64,000 bases of DNA, taken from positions 124,001 to 188,000 of the forward strand of contig CBFFRP010000354.1 in NCBI GenBank assembly GCA_965644295.1. Direction: 5' to 3'. Of the stretch, positions 35,894 to 47,024 are shown piece by piece (positions within the stretch are counted from its first letter, which is position 1; the number at the start of each line of letters is the position of its first letter). This DNA is from Paraphysomonas bandaiensis (lineage: Eukaryota > Chrysophyceae). Under the pieces are notes generated by a model that saw only the letters and a program-made list of their open reading frames with translations, made no database searches and was not told the origin of the DNA. The position numbers were made by a program, and so were the translations under genes.

Positions 35894-36701
35894 ATATCTA
35901 ATAGTGTTCGATAGTACATTGTGTGAGATGTAGTTGTAAACACTACGATTTCCTTACACTTATCGTTGTATTTGTAAATGCTGCATATACTTAGTAGTTA
36001 AAGGTAAACACGTATCTCTGATCAGTTGTGTTGTCTGATATCTTAAGACCAAATAATGTACTGGAGTTATACATTAAGTTGAAGGGGTCTTTATCTCGTC
36101 CTTCGTTTTCGAATAGCAGAAATGATTAAGTGTTGGTTTGTTTTCATCTCGCTAAAAACTGTTATATTTTGTTAAGATATTATCTTGCGAACTGGATTAA
36201 ATTATTAGCTACTCATTCGTAATCAGTAAAAGCTAGCACTTTCAATTTGAAAGTTTCAAATTTTATTCATGCTAAATTACTATTAGTGAATTTGATGGAA
36301 GTACTGACACTACATATTATTATATACGAATTATTAATGGCAATATATATTATATATTGTATAGGCCTCCTAAGATATTCATTGATGGACCTACCATCAC
36401 AACTCACAACATAATGCTTCCTTGCACTGATTCCACCAACGACGGTGTCACTTCATTTAGTCTACTGAATGATTTAAATCTAAACTTACAATGAGGAGGG
36501 CAAAACGTCAGGTAGCATTTCGGCAAGTCTACTTATGCGACCATGATCGTGAACCTATACTTGACGGAAAAAACACGGAACAGGATGCTACAAGTAACAT
36601 TTCAGATTGCTTATTAACGCTAGCAAAAAATTATTCTGTTGCGCGCCATATTTTCTACATCGCCAAAACCCAGAGTAGACAATATTTTGTCAAACTAAAA
36701 A
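35894..36701. other. Convergent intergenic region
   Basis: AT-rich spacer between the EF-hand gene and V-ATPase E. An 84-codon plus-strand frame at 36491-36745 runs into the last V-ATPase exon on the other strand and is not supported. Confidence 0.5.
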
Positions 36702-37665
36702 TTAAGTGGATTCAGAAAAGAGTCCTTTGCGCACTGAAGGCATGACATCGTGGTAAGCAATCTCCAGTCGCCTAAATCCATACTGTTAGTTGAATAGCGA
36801 GATCAAAAGCATATGCTCTTACTCATCGAGAGTCTGGTTTAGTACAATGCGGTTATCGCAGGCAGTGAGGATGACTCCTCCGGAGCTGAAATAGGAGGTA
36901 AGCCAGTTTTAAAAATACTTCCATGCACATACCAGGATTTGCTGGGAAGAGGGGTCTCACTGACAGTCACCTGGGGCTTGACCTGGTGACCAGCAGCAGT
37001 CATAATAGTCTTGAATTCCTTAGTAGCTTCGGTGAGCTAAATACACATTAGGGCATGAGCTACTTCAGGAACAGAGATAACGGTACGGTTCATACCACTC
37101 CGCGGATAAGGGCACGGTCCTCTGCTCTGCAGCTGATTTGCACAACGGGTTCCTCGATTTTAATGAGGCCCTGAATAATCAGCTGCTTAAGAAGCTGTGT
37201 GTACTGAGGGGTTTGTGTAATCTGGGCCAGCTTCGCAGTACTCTCACGTTTAAGAGTCTGGGAGAGACGGTGAGAACATGCACAAAATGATGCTACAAAT
37301 TACATCTAAGAGCTCGTCTCTAGCCTTCATTTTCTTTACTCGGGCATTGCCAATGGCGGCAGATCTCTCCCTGTTATCTTCAGAATTATTTCAATCCAAA
37401 ACAAAACCATACGACTTACACTCTCTGCTGAATCTCGAGGTCCTTCTCCTTCTGTGCGAACTCTTCCTGAATCTTAATTTTTCCATTGTGAACAAGCATC
37501 TGCTTTTCAAGATTGAAATCATGTTCAGTCTATTGAAAAGTTATGAGAACACATTACGAAGAGAAAATATCAACATACCTTGATACGGATTTCGTTCACT
37601 TTCTCATGCGCTTCCTGCATGATGAAGTTAACCATCTGCTTAATCTGGCGGCTAGTATCTGTCAT
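36702..37665 (-). CDS. V-type proton ATPase subunit E
   Basis: Seven exons (37579-37665, 37420-37529, 37304-37370, 37096-37257, 36933-37036, 36823-36885, 36702-36771) give 220 aa, close to the usual 226. The N-terminal coiled coil reads QIKQMVNFIMQEAHEKVNEI then DFNLEKQMLVHNGKIKIQEE. The family signature LLKQLIIQGLIKIEEPVVQI follows, and the end reads ERLEIAYHDVMPSVRKGLF. Subunit E forms the peripheral stalk with subunit G, linking the V1 ATPase head to the membrane V0 sector on acidic organelles. All six introns (46-59 nt) keep frame. It shares a divergent interval with 6PGDH. Confidence 0.96.
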
Positions 37666-38166
37666 GATTGCAATATATTTACTTGTTAACTAGAAGTTGT
37701 ATGAATGGTATTGCACAAGCCACACTATGACTGTATATTATGGTTAAGACACTGCAAAACTGTGCAATCCAATTCTACAAAACACTTGTGTGTGTTGCCT
37801 GCCACATTGCAGATTGTTTTTTTTTCTCATAGAATGATCTTCAACGGACTTTTCAGTTTTCATACTTTTAGTGTACAATTTTGAGGAGAGTATGTAAGTG
37901 CACGGTATTTGTAGGTATACTTATACTACAGAGTACCAGTAGCATTGTGAAAAGATATACATACGACAAGACACCCTTCAGAATATCGATTTTTTATCGC
38001 GATATATCGCGAGTAAAGGAACTTTAACTATAAAAACTGAAAAAAGTTACGTTTCAAGATACGTCCTCGCTAAGATACCTTTGGAGTGTTGCACTTCATT
38101 ATTATAAAGCCGATCCAGTCACATTATTCTACATATTATCTTTACAGAAGTTATTACAGTTTAAGA
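37666..38166. promoter_or_regulatory. Divergent intergenic region (V-ATPase E / 6PGDH)
   Basis: 501-bp 5'-5' interval. It holds TATCGCGATA at 37994-38003 overlapping TATATCGCGAGT at 38002-38013, which lies 154 bp before the 6PGDH start codon. The same 12-mer sits at a similar distance before the EF-hand gene. Confidence 0.55.
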
Positions 38167-39736
38167 ATGCCTGGACAAGAGCTCGACGTTGGTTTGTATG
38201 GATTGGCTGTCATGGGACAGAACTTTGCCCTTAACATGGCTTCACATGGGTTCTCCGTTGCTGTTTGCAACAGAAGCCCTGGAAAGGTATAGCGTGGATA
38301 TACATACCCAACGTACTTAATGATTTGCAGGTGGATACCACTGTTGAACGTGCTGCTGCGGAAGGAAACCTTCCTTTATATGGGTACAAGGATGTTAAGT
38401 CCTTTGCAGCTGCTTTAAAGAAGCCGAGAAAGGTGATCATTCTCGTGCAGGCAGGTCAGGCTGTGGATGATACGATTGACCTTCTCTCCACAGAGTTTGA
38501 GGTATACTTCTGTATTATAAATGGTTGTTATATCATTTTAACATAATACTGTAGAGTGGTGACCTTATTATCGATGGAGGTAATGAGTGGTTCCCGAACT
38601 CTGTTCGCCGAGCAGAAATGCTTTCCGCCAAGGGTATTCACTTCATTGGTATGGGAATATCTGGCGGTGAAGAAGGTGCTCGCAATGGCCCATCTCTGAT
38701 GCCAGGTGGACCGAAAGAAGCTTTCGATATGATAGAGCCCATCCTGACGAAGTGTGCGGCTCAGGTCGACGATGGGCCTTGTACAACCTACATCGGTCCA
38801 GTAGGATCGGGGAACTATGTGAAAATGGTCCATAACGGTGTTGAGTACGGCGATATGCAACTTATTGCTGAGGTTTATGACATTCTGAAGCATGCTGCTG
38901 GTCTGAGCAACGAAGAGATCTCTCAGACTTTTAATGACTGGAATAGCAGCGAACTTGAGAGTTTCCTTATCGAGATCACTGCTGTCATCATGAGCAAACA
39001 GGATGATGTGACAGGGTCGGGATATGTGGTGGACAAAATATTAGACAAGACAGGTATGAAGGGTACTGGTCGATGGACTGTGCAGGAGGCTGCTGAGCGT
39101 AGTACTCCAGCACCTACTATGGCTGCAGCTCTAGACATGCGGTACATGTCAGGGCGCAAAGACGAGCGCGTGGCTGCGGCTGGAATCCTCAGGGGTCCTA
39201 CGGAAATTCCGAACGTAGAAAGATCGCAAATCATTGAGGACGCCAAACACGCCCTGTACGCTGCCAAGATTTGCTCATACGCGCAGGGAATGTGCCTTAT
39301 CAAGGCTGCTTCTGATCAAATGGGCTGGGACGTGGATCTCGGAGAGTGTGCACGAATATGGAAGGGCGGATGCATCATTCGTGCAGGATTTCTGGATCGC
39401 ATTCGGGCGGCTTATGTCAGAGATGCAGACCTTCCTAATCTCCTGGTTGATCCCGATTTTGCTGCGGAGTTGAATCGCCGACAGAGTTCATGGCGTCGCA
39501 TCGTGTCTCTGTGCATCGCAAGTGGAATCTCCTGTCCTTCTCTTGCGTCATCTATCACGTATTTTGATGCATACCGCAGAGAGCGACTCCCTGCTAACCT
39601 CACTCAAGCTCAGAGAGATTTCTTTGGGGGACACTCTTACGAGCGCACTGATCGCCCCGGCAATTTCCATTCTATCTGGACTGATGCTCACAAAGACATC
39701 GGAAATGTTGCTGAACGCAATGCGGGCAATGTGTAG
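38167..39736 (+). CDS. 6-phosphogluconate dehydrogenase, decarboxylating
   Basis: Three exons (38167-38286, 38331-38501, 38555-39736) with introns of 44 and 53 nt; 490 aa, the usual family length. The Rossmann fold starts VGLYGLAVMGQNFALNMASH, followed by DGGNEWFPNS. The family signature is GMGISGGEEGARNGPSLMPG, and the catalytic region is NYVKMVHNGVEYGDMQLIAE. The end reads YRRERLPANLTQAQRDFFGG. The enzyme oxidises 6-phosphogluconate with NADP to ribulose 5-phosphate and CO2 in the oxidative pentose phosphate pathway. The sequence resembles the plant/cyanobacterial type rather than the animal/fungal type. No transit peptide is evident, so it is probably cytosolic. Confidence 0.98.
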
Positions 39737-40190
39737 TTTATTACGCATACTGTAATGAAACAAATTCATGGAGAATCGTTAAAAGCGGTTTAGTTTTCAC
39801 GTTATTATTCGAAACGGTACTCGTGTGTCCATTTAAAGGCTATAAGAATGAAAGTATTTGTTTTCTTCATACCGAATTTGCATTGTACATTGTACACCTC
39901 ACAATATATATGACAAACTGGCAAACTATTAATAAATGCGTCCTAGAAGAATACTGACCCCCTATGATAGTCTGTGTCATACTACCTTCTAGAATATATA
40001 GTAGATAGAAGTAGCAACCCACGCTGCGGCACTACCATTAACGGTTACCAGACCCTGCGCTGTGGGCATAGTTTCATAGATTGTTGTCATTGTGCTACAT
40101 GTCATAAAATTATTAACCAGAACTATATACATTTAGATCATTAGCTTTGTTTCTCTCTAGTGTATTCATGGGTCCTATTTTCCGACAACT
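39737..40190. other. Intergenic spacer
   Basis: 3' flank of 6PGDH; AT-rich, no feature recognised before the retroelement fragments. Confidence 0.5.
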
Positions 40191-40194
40191 AGCG

Positions 40195-40275
40195 TTTCCA
40201 TGTTTCCATGACGGAATGCCGGAATACCCTGCCCAGATTACCACGAAAAGGTGAAAGTCCGACTTTGTTTTATTA
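40195..40275 (-). repeat. Retroelement 5'-end fragment (minus strand)
   Basis: On the minus strand it reads AAAGTCGGACTTTCACCTTT then CGTGGTAATCTGGG, an inverted copy of the 5' region of the plus-strand element starting near 40405. Confidence 0.65.
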
Positions 40276-40394
40276 CATAAAAGATATTTCCATAGGATTA
40301 AGTAATATGTTGTGTGACACTGATACAACAGACAATCAATATTAGAGGAAAACAATCAATGTTTTGACATTGATTTTAATAAAAACAAGTTGTT

Positions 40395-40912
40395 TTTCTG
40401 TTGTGCACCCTCAACAAAGTCGGACTCGCACCTTTTCGTGGTGTTCTGGGGGATAAGTACCGGATAGATTCGCTCTGGGAAACTAACGTGAGCCGCAAAC
40501 ATAGTCAACAGATATTATTCTGCCCACTCATAGCCGAATGCTTGTGTGGTACAAGGGACACCAATAAGTGTCACTTGTGTAGACGTCTTTTGGCCCTGAC
40601 GAATAAACAGGCATCCGGGAATGGGCCTACCTCAAGGGCATCTGGAACAGGGCCCACCTGAAGGGTAACCGGGGTAGGGCTGCCTGCTGAAGTCAAGCAT
40701 CCGGGATGTTCACCTTAAGAACTCAGAGCGGAAGTGGTCGCACCTTGGTGCTTGGGGCGACGCACAAGCAGCTTTCGTAGCATTAAATAGTAGGATAAAC
40801 AAAGTGTGTACTGATTAGTTACGGGTAGAGGTCTAACTAATTTGACTAGCATTCATCTAGCTACTAGGTTTTTAACGCCTGTCTATAATAATAATTTAAC
40901 GCTAATAATAAG
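40395..40912 (+). mobile_element. Non-autonomous retroelement-like copy
   Basis: It starts with AACAAAGTCGGACTCGCACC and ends with the window's shared tail (AGTGGTCGCACCTTGGTGCT near 40733, then TAAATAGTAGGATAA). Its interior differs from the 25.5 kb element, so the tail is shared by distinct sequences. A short frame reads CLCGTRDTNKCHLCRRL, a Cys cluster of unknown meaning. Confidence 0.6.
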
Positions 40913-41164
40913 ACTGTCTATATGTTGTGCAGTCGGGGATATGTCTGACAATGACGCTCATGTTAAACGGCGAGTAACAGAAGATATAATATTCCGAGTA
41001 GGGGAAATACCAAACCTGGTAAAATGAATAAAACCTGATAAAAGTTTTGATAATCTGGTCGGAATATGGGCATTACCATGTCATGTACTTGGAACAATAG
41101 TTTTAAGACTATTTACTATTTACCAACAATATATATTATATAAAAGTTAGAGACCACACATATA

Positions 41165-41510
41165 AAATGCTTGTGCGTCACCGCAAGCACCAAGTAGCAA
41201 CCGCTTTTGCTCTCTGTCCTTAAGGTGAGCAGCTCGGATGCTACATTTCAGTATAGGCAGCCCAATACCCCGGATGCCTGTTAATTCGTCAAGGCCCAAA
41301 CACGTCTACATAAGTGACACGAATTGGCGTCCCTTGTACCACACAAGTATTAAGCTATGAGTGGGCAGAGCAGTATCTGCTGACTATATATATAATATGT
41401 GGCTCCAGTTAGTTTCCCAGAGAAATATCTCCGGTACTTAACCCCAAAACCCAGAACACCACGAAAAGGTGCGAGTCCGGCTTTGTTGAGGTGATCTAAT
41501 AATATTTCAT
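41165..41510 (-). mobile_element. Non-autonomous retroelement-like copy, inverted
   Basis: On the minus strand from 41510 it repeats the 5' part of the copy at 40395 (AACAAAGCCGGACTCGCACC, then CATCCGGGG-like sequence) and ends in a truncated tail with TGGTGCTTGCGGTGACGCAC. The two copies face each other tail to tail. Confidence 0.6.
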
Positions 41511-42040
41511 CAAATATACCTTGAATAAACACGCTATATTAGTGTTTAGTTTCTAATCATTTAGGGATAATACATTACTATACTGCAACGTTCTACATGC
41601 ATTGACAATATATTGATAGCGTATATTATTATGTGAGCAGCAATATGCAATATATATTGCGGGTTAATGTTGAGCTGTGCAATCACCATTTTGCATGCAA
41701 ACTATTTCCTATATTCATGGAAGTAGGCAGTAAACAACAATGCTCTATTGCCGAATATCGTTCGAAGTGCACAAAATAGTACTATTTACATACCGCTCCC
41801 CACCCATGGAGTTAATATTCCACAGGAATATCAATATACAGTTATTAATAAACGGTTTAAGCAATCTAAAATTATAATTTTGGTTTAAGTCATCATCCAC
41901 TACTGGCTATCAAGTATCAATGACATACTAGCATTTATTATAACTTGAGGAAGCTACATTTAGCTGGTGATTGCACGTTCTGTTTCCTTCAGTGCCTATA
42001 ACATAGGGAACTACACTTAAATAAAAATTTCCAACTTGTA
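41511..42040. other. Intergenic spacer
   Basis: AT-rich 3' flank of the ArfGAP gene; no feature recognised. Confidence 0.5.
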
Positions 42041-43654
42041 CTATGCTTTTATTACCTCCGAGGCAGCTGCTATGGCTGCTATCCAGTCGTCCTTTTCGTT
42101 TTCACCTACGGTGACCCCGAGCAATGCGTAAGCCAGGGGCCCCCAAACTGCAAAGGAATCCCGGGGAGGATTCTCATCTGTAGAGAAATTGGGCTGGTGT
42201 TTGTCGATGTACACTGTCTAATCAGAATTCAGAAGTGCTTCATAAAGAAAATAAAAAAATACCTTTAGAGGAATGACAGTAGCAATCGGCTGCTCCACTT
42301 CGGTCACATGACACCCAGATTCTGTTGCAGAGGAAGGAGGGAGCGGCAGTTGAGATGCATGTGATATGTAGAAGGCGTCCTTTGTCAGAACACATAATCT
42401 TTCGGTCCATATCCGCGTAGAGGGATGCTTAAACAAGAGTCGTCCTTTCTTCAAGCATGCCGCTGCCGTCTCATCTATCGCATCTGCCGATTGCCCATCT
42501 TCTCGAAGAATAGCACCAGATAAAAAGGAGGCCAGCATACTGGCCACGTCCTCCTCCAAAGGGGTACACTCCTCCACTCTGCTCCCAATCGGTCCAGGTT
42601 CCGATATACAAGTTGGAAGGGTATGACGGGCAATCTCACCTCGAATAGCTTCGACAAACTGTAATCGTTCCACTTCCGTTTCACATCGAAATAGGAACCT
42701 GCAAGCGTAAAGCCACAGAAAGGGGGGAGGACAAGTGAGTTCAAGTCGAAAGCACGTTAGATATGACTCACTTTCTGCCGCGATGTTCCCCTTCAAGTGG
42801 GGTGGGAATACTAAAAACGAAGCCAGAACCACTATCTGTCGAACTAGTCTACATATATTATCGTATTGAATAATTCATAAGTAGGGACAATAGTGGACCT
42901 ATACCTCCAAGAGAGGGAACTCTTGTCCGGGCACCTTCAAATCTATAGATCCTAGAATAGGCGAATCAGGGGTCTTCGAATACGTGATTATTCCGTCCTC
43001 CCTAATAGTAAGGTTGCGTCGCTGCCACGCGTGAAAGAGTGCCGTATCCTTCCCGCCCAACTTGCTAACTATCCCGCTCTTCACTACAGAGCCTTCGCCA
43101 TTAAGGGCACCACTCACAGATGAAGCACGCGGTACTACCATGAAAGACTTGAGTTGATATTTTCGGGTTATAAAATGTCGTCTAATAAAAGGAACTCCAG
43201 GGTAATCTTGTGGACGTATCGCCCCTATCGCCGCATTCCCCCCTTCCCACACTCTATTGAAAGCAGCGTTTCCCACAGAGCACATAAACTGCAGCAACTC
43301 TCCTTGCCAGCATTCAACATCTAAATCTAGTGATCTCACTTTAGAAATATGAGTTCCAAGTGATCTGTGAACACCAGAGCACTCTAAACACATTAAAATT
43401 CCAAGATTGATTGAAGCCCATTCAGGATCTATAAATACAATCATATATTAAATAAAACAATTCTAATAGTCAATAAAACTAACTACATTAAAGAGTATTA
43501 ATAATAATATATAAATAATTGCAATGAAAGGGATATATTGCTGTTACAGGATTCTAATTATTATACCTGGAGCCTTGCAGTCAACACATACATTATTACC
43601 AGGAACACTTCTGAGTTTTTCAACCCCAATATGACTATTTTGAGATGTACTCAT
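42041..43654 (-). CDS. ArfGAP zinc-finger protein with two PH-like regions
   Basis: Five exons (43567-43654, 42905-43428, 42772-42848, 42263-42698, 42041-42217) give 433 aa. The ArfGAP zinc finger spans the first splice site: C23-x2-C26-x16-C43-x2-C46 with [20 protein letters not shown] and [14 protein letters not shown], whose Arg is the catalytic finger of the family. A first PH domain starts near residue 149 ([20 protein letters not shown]) and closes with [11 protein letters not shown]; a second starts [11 protein letters not shown] and ends [12 protein letters not shown]. The protein should stimulate GTP hydrolysis by Arf GTPases at membranes. The order resembles ADAP or ACAP relatives without the BAR domain. 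Intron 1 is 138 nt, unusually long for this window. It is paired divergently with TAP42. Confidence 0.93.
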
Positions 43655-44173
43655 GGTGAGTTACACCAATTAATTATGGTGAGAAACCAGTGTATTGCAA
43701 CTGGGCTAGGTAAGATATTAACAACTAGTGCTGTACATAAGTATACCATATAGCTCCATATCTACCCAACAGTTAAACCTCGAGACCTCTGTGCGTGTGT
43801 TTGACATGTGATTGGTATACCAGTGCAGTATACCGCTATACAGCAGTAGATTGCACTGCTGTACAAGAGGCTGCAGCACAATTCTAGAATAGTTATACGT
43901 AATGTATTCCTTGGTATACAGGAGCAGTATTTATTACATTGTAATATGTACAATCCCTCATGTCTACGAAGATGTACTGCTTTAGATGTACATACATACA
44001 TACATACATACATACATACATACATACATACATACATACATACATACATACATACATACATACATACATACATACATACATACATGTCGTTGTTTCTATC
44101 AATGTCTCCACAATACAATCAAGTACCTATAAACACCTCAACTTTATTATATAGTGAACAATATATCTTACCA
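43655..44173. promoter_or_regulatory. Divergent intergenic region (ArfGAP / TAP42)
   Basis: 519-bp 5'-5' interval with TACAGCAGTA at 43839-43848 and the (CATA)n microsatellite at 43989-44085. Confidence 0.5.
43989..44085. repeat. (TACA)n tetranucleotide microsatellite, about 24 copies
   Basis: 97 bp of perfect TACA/CATA units, ending about 89 bp before the TAP42 start codon and reading (CATA)n on its coding strand. Confidence 0.98.
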
Positions 44174-45482
44174 ATGGATACTCTAGAGCATTTGTTTACT
44201 GAATCGAACTCTTTGTTTAACAAGTTATCGTCCGGATGCTCTGCAGATGATGACCTCAGAATCCGCGCCATACAAGTCACTGAAGAAACCATTTCAGAAG
44301 TAAATAAGCATGGCTTAATGTCTAAAAACGAAGAACTAGATGATTATTCTACGAATTCAATCAAGTATTTGTATCTTGAGTACTACTTAGCGGTAGCATT
44401 GTCCAAGTGTGTGGATATGGAGTCTCGACTTGCAAGTTTGAAAGCTGCAAAAAACCACATGTCAAATTTTCTTGAAACCTGTACATTACTTGGTATTCTA
44501 CACGAAGACGAGGCTAAATTTGTGGCGGATTATAGCGTAAGTTTATAGCATATGAATTCCTTTTCTATGGTTACATTCCACCTCAGGAGAATAGAGTTAG
44601 TGCAGATATGCGGAGGCGAATGAAAATAGAAAAATACAAACGCCGAAAAGCAAACAAGGAAAGATTCGAGGTGCCAGAGTAGTGTGTTTTGCTGGCATCA
44701 TAACTTTGATTCTTAGAGTCTTCAAAGACTTTTGCTAATCACGAAAGACGATGTTGACATTGATCACGAGGAGGAAGCCAGAGAGACTGCTATATTACAA
44801 CTAAAGATGTATGCGCAGGATTGTATTGATGAAATTGAGCTTTTAGATGCGGTACTGTTTACTTTGGCATTATTTTTTATTTATAATTTATTGATCAGGA
44901 AATCCAAATGTTGGAACATCGCAACACAATAGCAGATTCAGCTTCCTCAAGTGGTCCTCAGTCAGCAGAAGGGGTAGATAAACAAAAGCCCCCTGCACCA
45001 GGCCAGGGACCGGGAATTGAAGTCATGCGCCTATCCCGATTGGGTGGGGAGGTAGTTTCAACACGGGAGACAGTGAGGGGGACTGTATTTCGGGAACGTA
45101 TCGCACCACCAACAATGACACTGGAGGAGTTCGCAGATAAAGAATTAGCTGACGCGAGGGCTCGTGAGGAGCGTGAGAGGGAGGCTCAGGGCTCGGATTC
45201 CGCTGGAAGGTACACACTGAGTAACTTTTGTCTCGTGCTTTTGTGCCCTCATTAATGCTCCACCTTTGTAGGAGATACAACCAGTTGGTAGCTGATGGAG
45301 ATGAAGACATAGCACAGTTAGTTGATGAGGTTAGTCCTTTGTTATGGTCCTTACGAAAGCTCATTGATTGTTATACTTATTGATTGTTTTGCTATCAGGC
45401 AACCATGAAGGATCGTGAGTGGGACGACTGGAAAGATGAAAACCCTAGAGGCATAGGAAATAAAATGGGGAAACGATTTTAG
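44174..45482 (+). CDS. TAP42/IGBP1-family PP2A regulatory protein
   Basis: Six exons (44174-44536, 44587-44670, 44717-44851, 44899-45209, 45272-45329, 45399-45482) give 344 aa. I chose the ATG at 44174 (MDTLEHLFTESNSLFNKL) because upstream in-frame codons come from the microsatellite. The N-terminal helical part contains YLYLEYYLAVALSKC and RMKIEKYKRRKANKERFE. A helical segment (EEEARETAILQLKMYAQDC) follows, and the conserved end reads DREWDDWKDENPRGIGNKMG. Family members bind PP2A-type catalytic subunits and act downstream of TOR. All five introns keep frame. It is divergent from the ArfGAP gene. Confidence 0.93.
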
Positions 45483-46844
45483 CTCTCTGATTCACATAGT
45501 ATTCTTATACAGTATTCCATTTTTTTTATTACTTCATAATATACTAAAATAAAAAAGTGGAAAGAGCTTTTCATGTGTCATAAGCTCTGTCAACCGCGAA
45601 CTATGTATAAGTCAATAAAGTAGTACGGCTAACAATTCTAGTATTGATGTAATTGCTGTAACCTAGCTATACCTCTTTCTCAAATAGAAACAATATTCAT
45701 CTCAGTTATCTAACTGCGTTGTACTGATGATTAGAAGTGATTCACCACACCACAGCCAAAACATCTCGTATATAAAAACGAAAAACTTGAGCTGTATGTT
45801 GAATATCTCATATTCAAAATATACCCTGTATGGCGCCTTGCTATGTATTATAAAAGAGTCGTCAACGAAATAAAAATTGTCTGATAGAGTCTCAAACGGA
45901 CTTTCAATCATATCGTCGACTATAAAAGCGTTACATATAGAATGATGAACCACTATTACTTACTCAGTTTATGAGAAAGCGATGGTATGCTATACACTAT
46001 ACACAGCGTCCCAGGTACTAAAAGAGCTCAGAATACAAAAACCAAACTCGAAACCACAGCTTCTTACAAGCTGTAAGTCTAGGAGCCGATAAAAATTAAT
46101 GTGAAACCATTCCCGTAGCTGATTTCGGAAATAGTGACGCTATATCATGCGGAAGCCTTGAACTTCTTGGGCACCACAGCAAGACATCGTTCTACAAGGA
46201 TAACTTAAGGTAAGTACCAATAAATATCATGCATTTATTACGATGTTGGCACGAATGGTAGTCGTAGTACGTCCTCAGTAAAAAGTTTATTTCACTATTC
46301 TGTACGTATCCTGGCCTCTCACAGGGTGGTCTAATGCCGCGTCTGGAGGGAGGTCGAGTTCCTGCTGATCAGAAACATAACATTCTTCGAGTCATAATCA
46401 TATATGGTGAAAGATGTGAAATCAATGGATTATATTTTGTCCCTTAGCGAACACAGGAAGCCTAATAATGACACCACTACTTATCTGAGAACAAGTATAC
46501 TGTACTATGGTAGCTATATATATATAGATATCTTCGTATCTACTCCAGGCAGGAGATGATATGTTTTATATTAGGATATTTTGTTTCACCTGAATCTAGA
46601 AACCCCCTAAAATATATCCAAAAAAACGAAAAGAATACGGAACAGGTTCGAAAACCTACAACAACACGACCATATACAAACCAAATACAGCAGTGGCCGG
46701 TATACGTATAGAGCAGTAGGAATCGTCTGTACGTTTGACATGTTCATATGAATCGTGTGTAATCTACTGACATAACCAAACTAACTACACACTACACGTG
46801 GATCATCAAGCATAACATATCTTGTCTAAGTATCTCTATAAACT
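45483..46844. other. Intergenic region with an unresolved minus-strand signal
   Basis: 1.36 kb with no clear gene. On the minus strand, short coding-like pieces occur (QELDLPPDAALDHPV near 46350, ERCLAVVPKKFKASA ending near 46147), and a good acceptor precedes the second, but I could not join them in frame. The plus strand has a donor-like AAGGTAAGTACC at 46207. The divergent layout predicts a minus-strand gene here upstream of BBIP1. Confidence 0.3.
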
Positions 46845-47024
46845 ATGGATGACGATGGTGAAAAAAGGCTTAAGGAAGTACTTCCAAAAACAGGTTTGGT
46901 TTACTCTGAACGGGGGGCTCTGAGTGAGGTCTTATGTAAGCCGAAAATAATTCCATTAAAGAGCGCAGTACTTGAAAAGCTTCAAAAAATTGAAGGTGAA
47001 AATGAAGATGCTGAGAATAATTGA
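46845..47024 (+). CDS. BBIP1: BBSome-interacting protein 1 (BBIP1/BBIP10)-like
   Basis: Single-exon gene of 59 codons, below common length cut-offs. The protein reads EKRLKEVLPKTGLVYSERGA, then LSEVLCKPKIIPLKSAVLEK and LQKIEGE. The EVLPKxG, VLCKPK(I/L)(I/L)PLKS and LEKL segments match, in order and spacing, the conserved core of animal BBIP1, as I remember it. BBIP1 is the smallest BBSome subunit, needed for assembly of this ciliary trafficking complex. The short length agrees with the family (about 70-90 aa). It implies cilia or flagella in the organism, in line with the rotatin gene 5 kb away. An additional 5' exon cannot be excluded. Confidence 0.85.
   Translation: MDDDGEKRLKEVLPKTGLVYSERGALSEVLCKPKIIPLKSAVLEKLQKIEGENEDAENN

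Noticed and set aside
36491-36745. 84-codon plus-strand frame
   Set aside because: It overlaps the last V-ATPase E exon antisense and has no recognisable domain.
43762-44173. Repeat-encoded frames and an upstream extension of TAP42
   Set aside because: The codons before 44174 come from the (CATA)n repeat; the family N terminus fits the ATG at 44174.
45702-45953. 83-codon minus-strand frame
   Set aside because: AT-rich, Phe/Tyr-rich composition without a domain or splice support.
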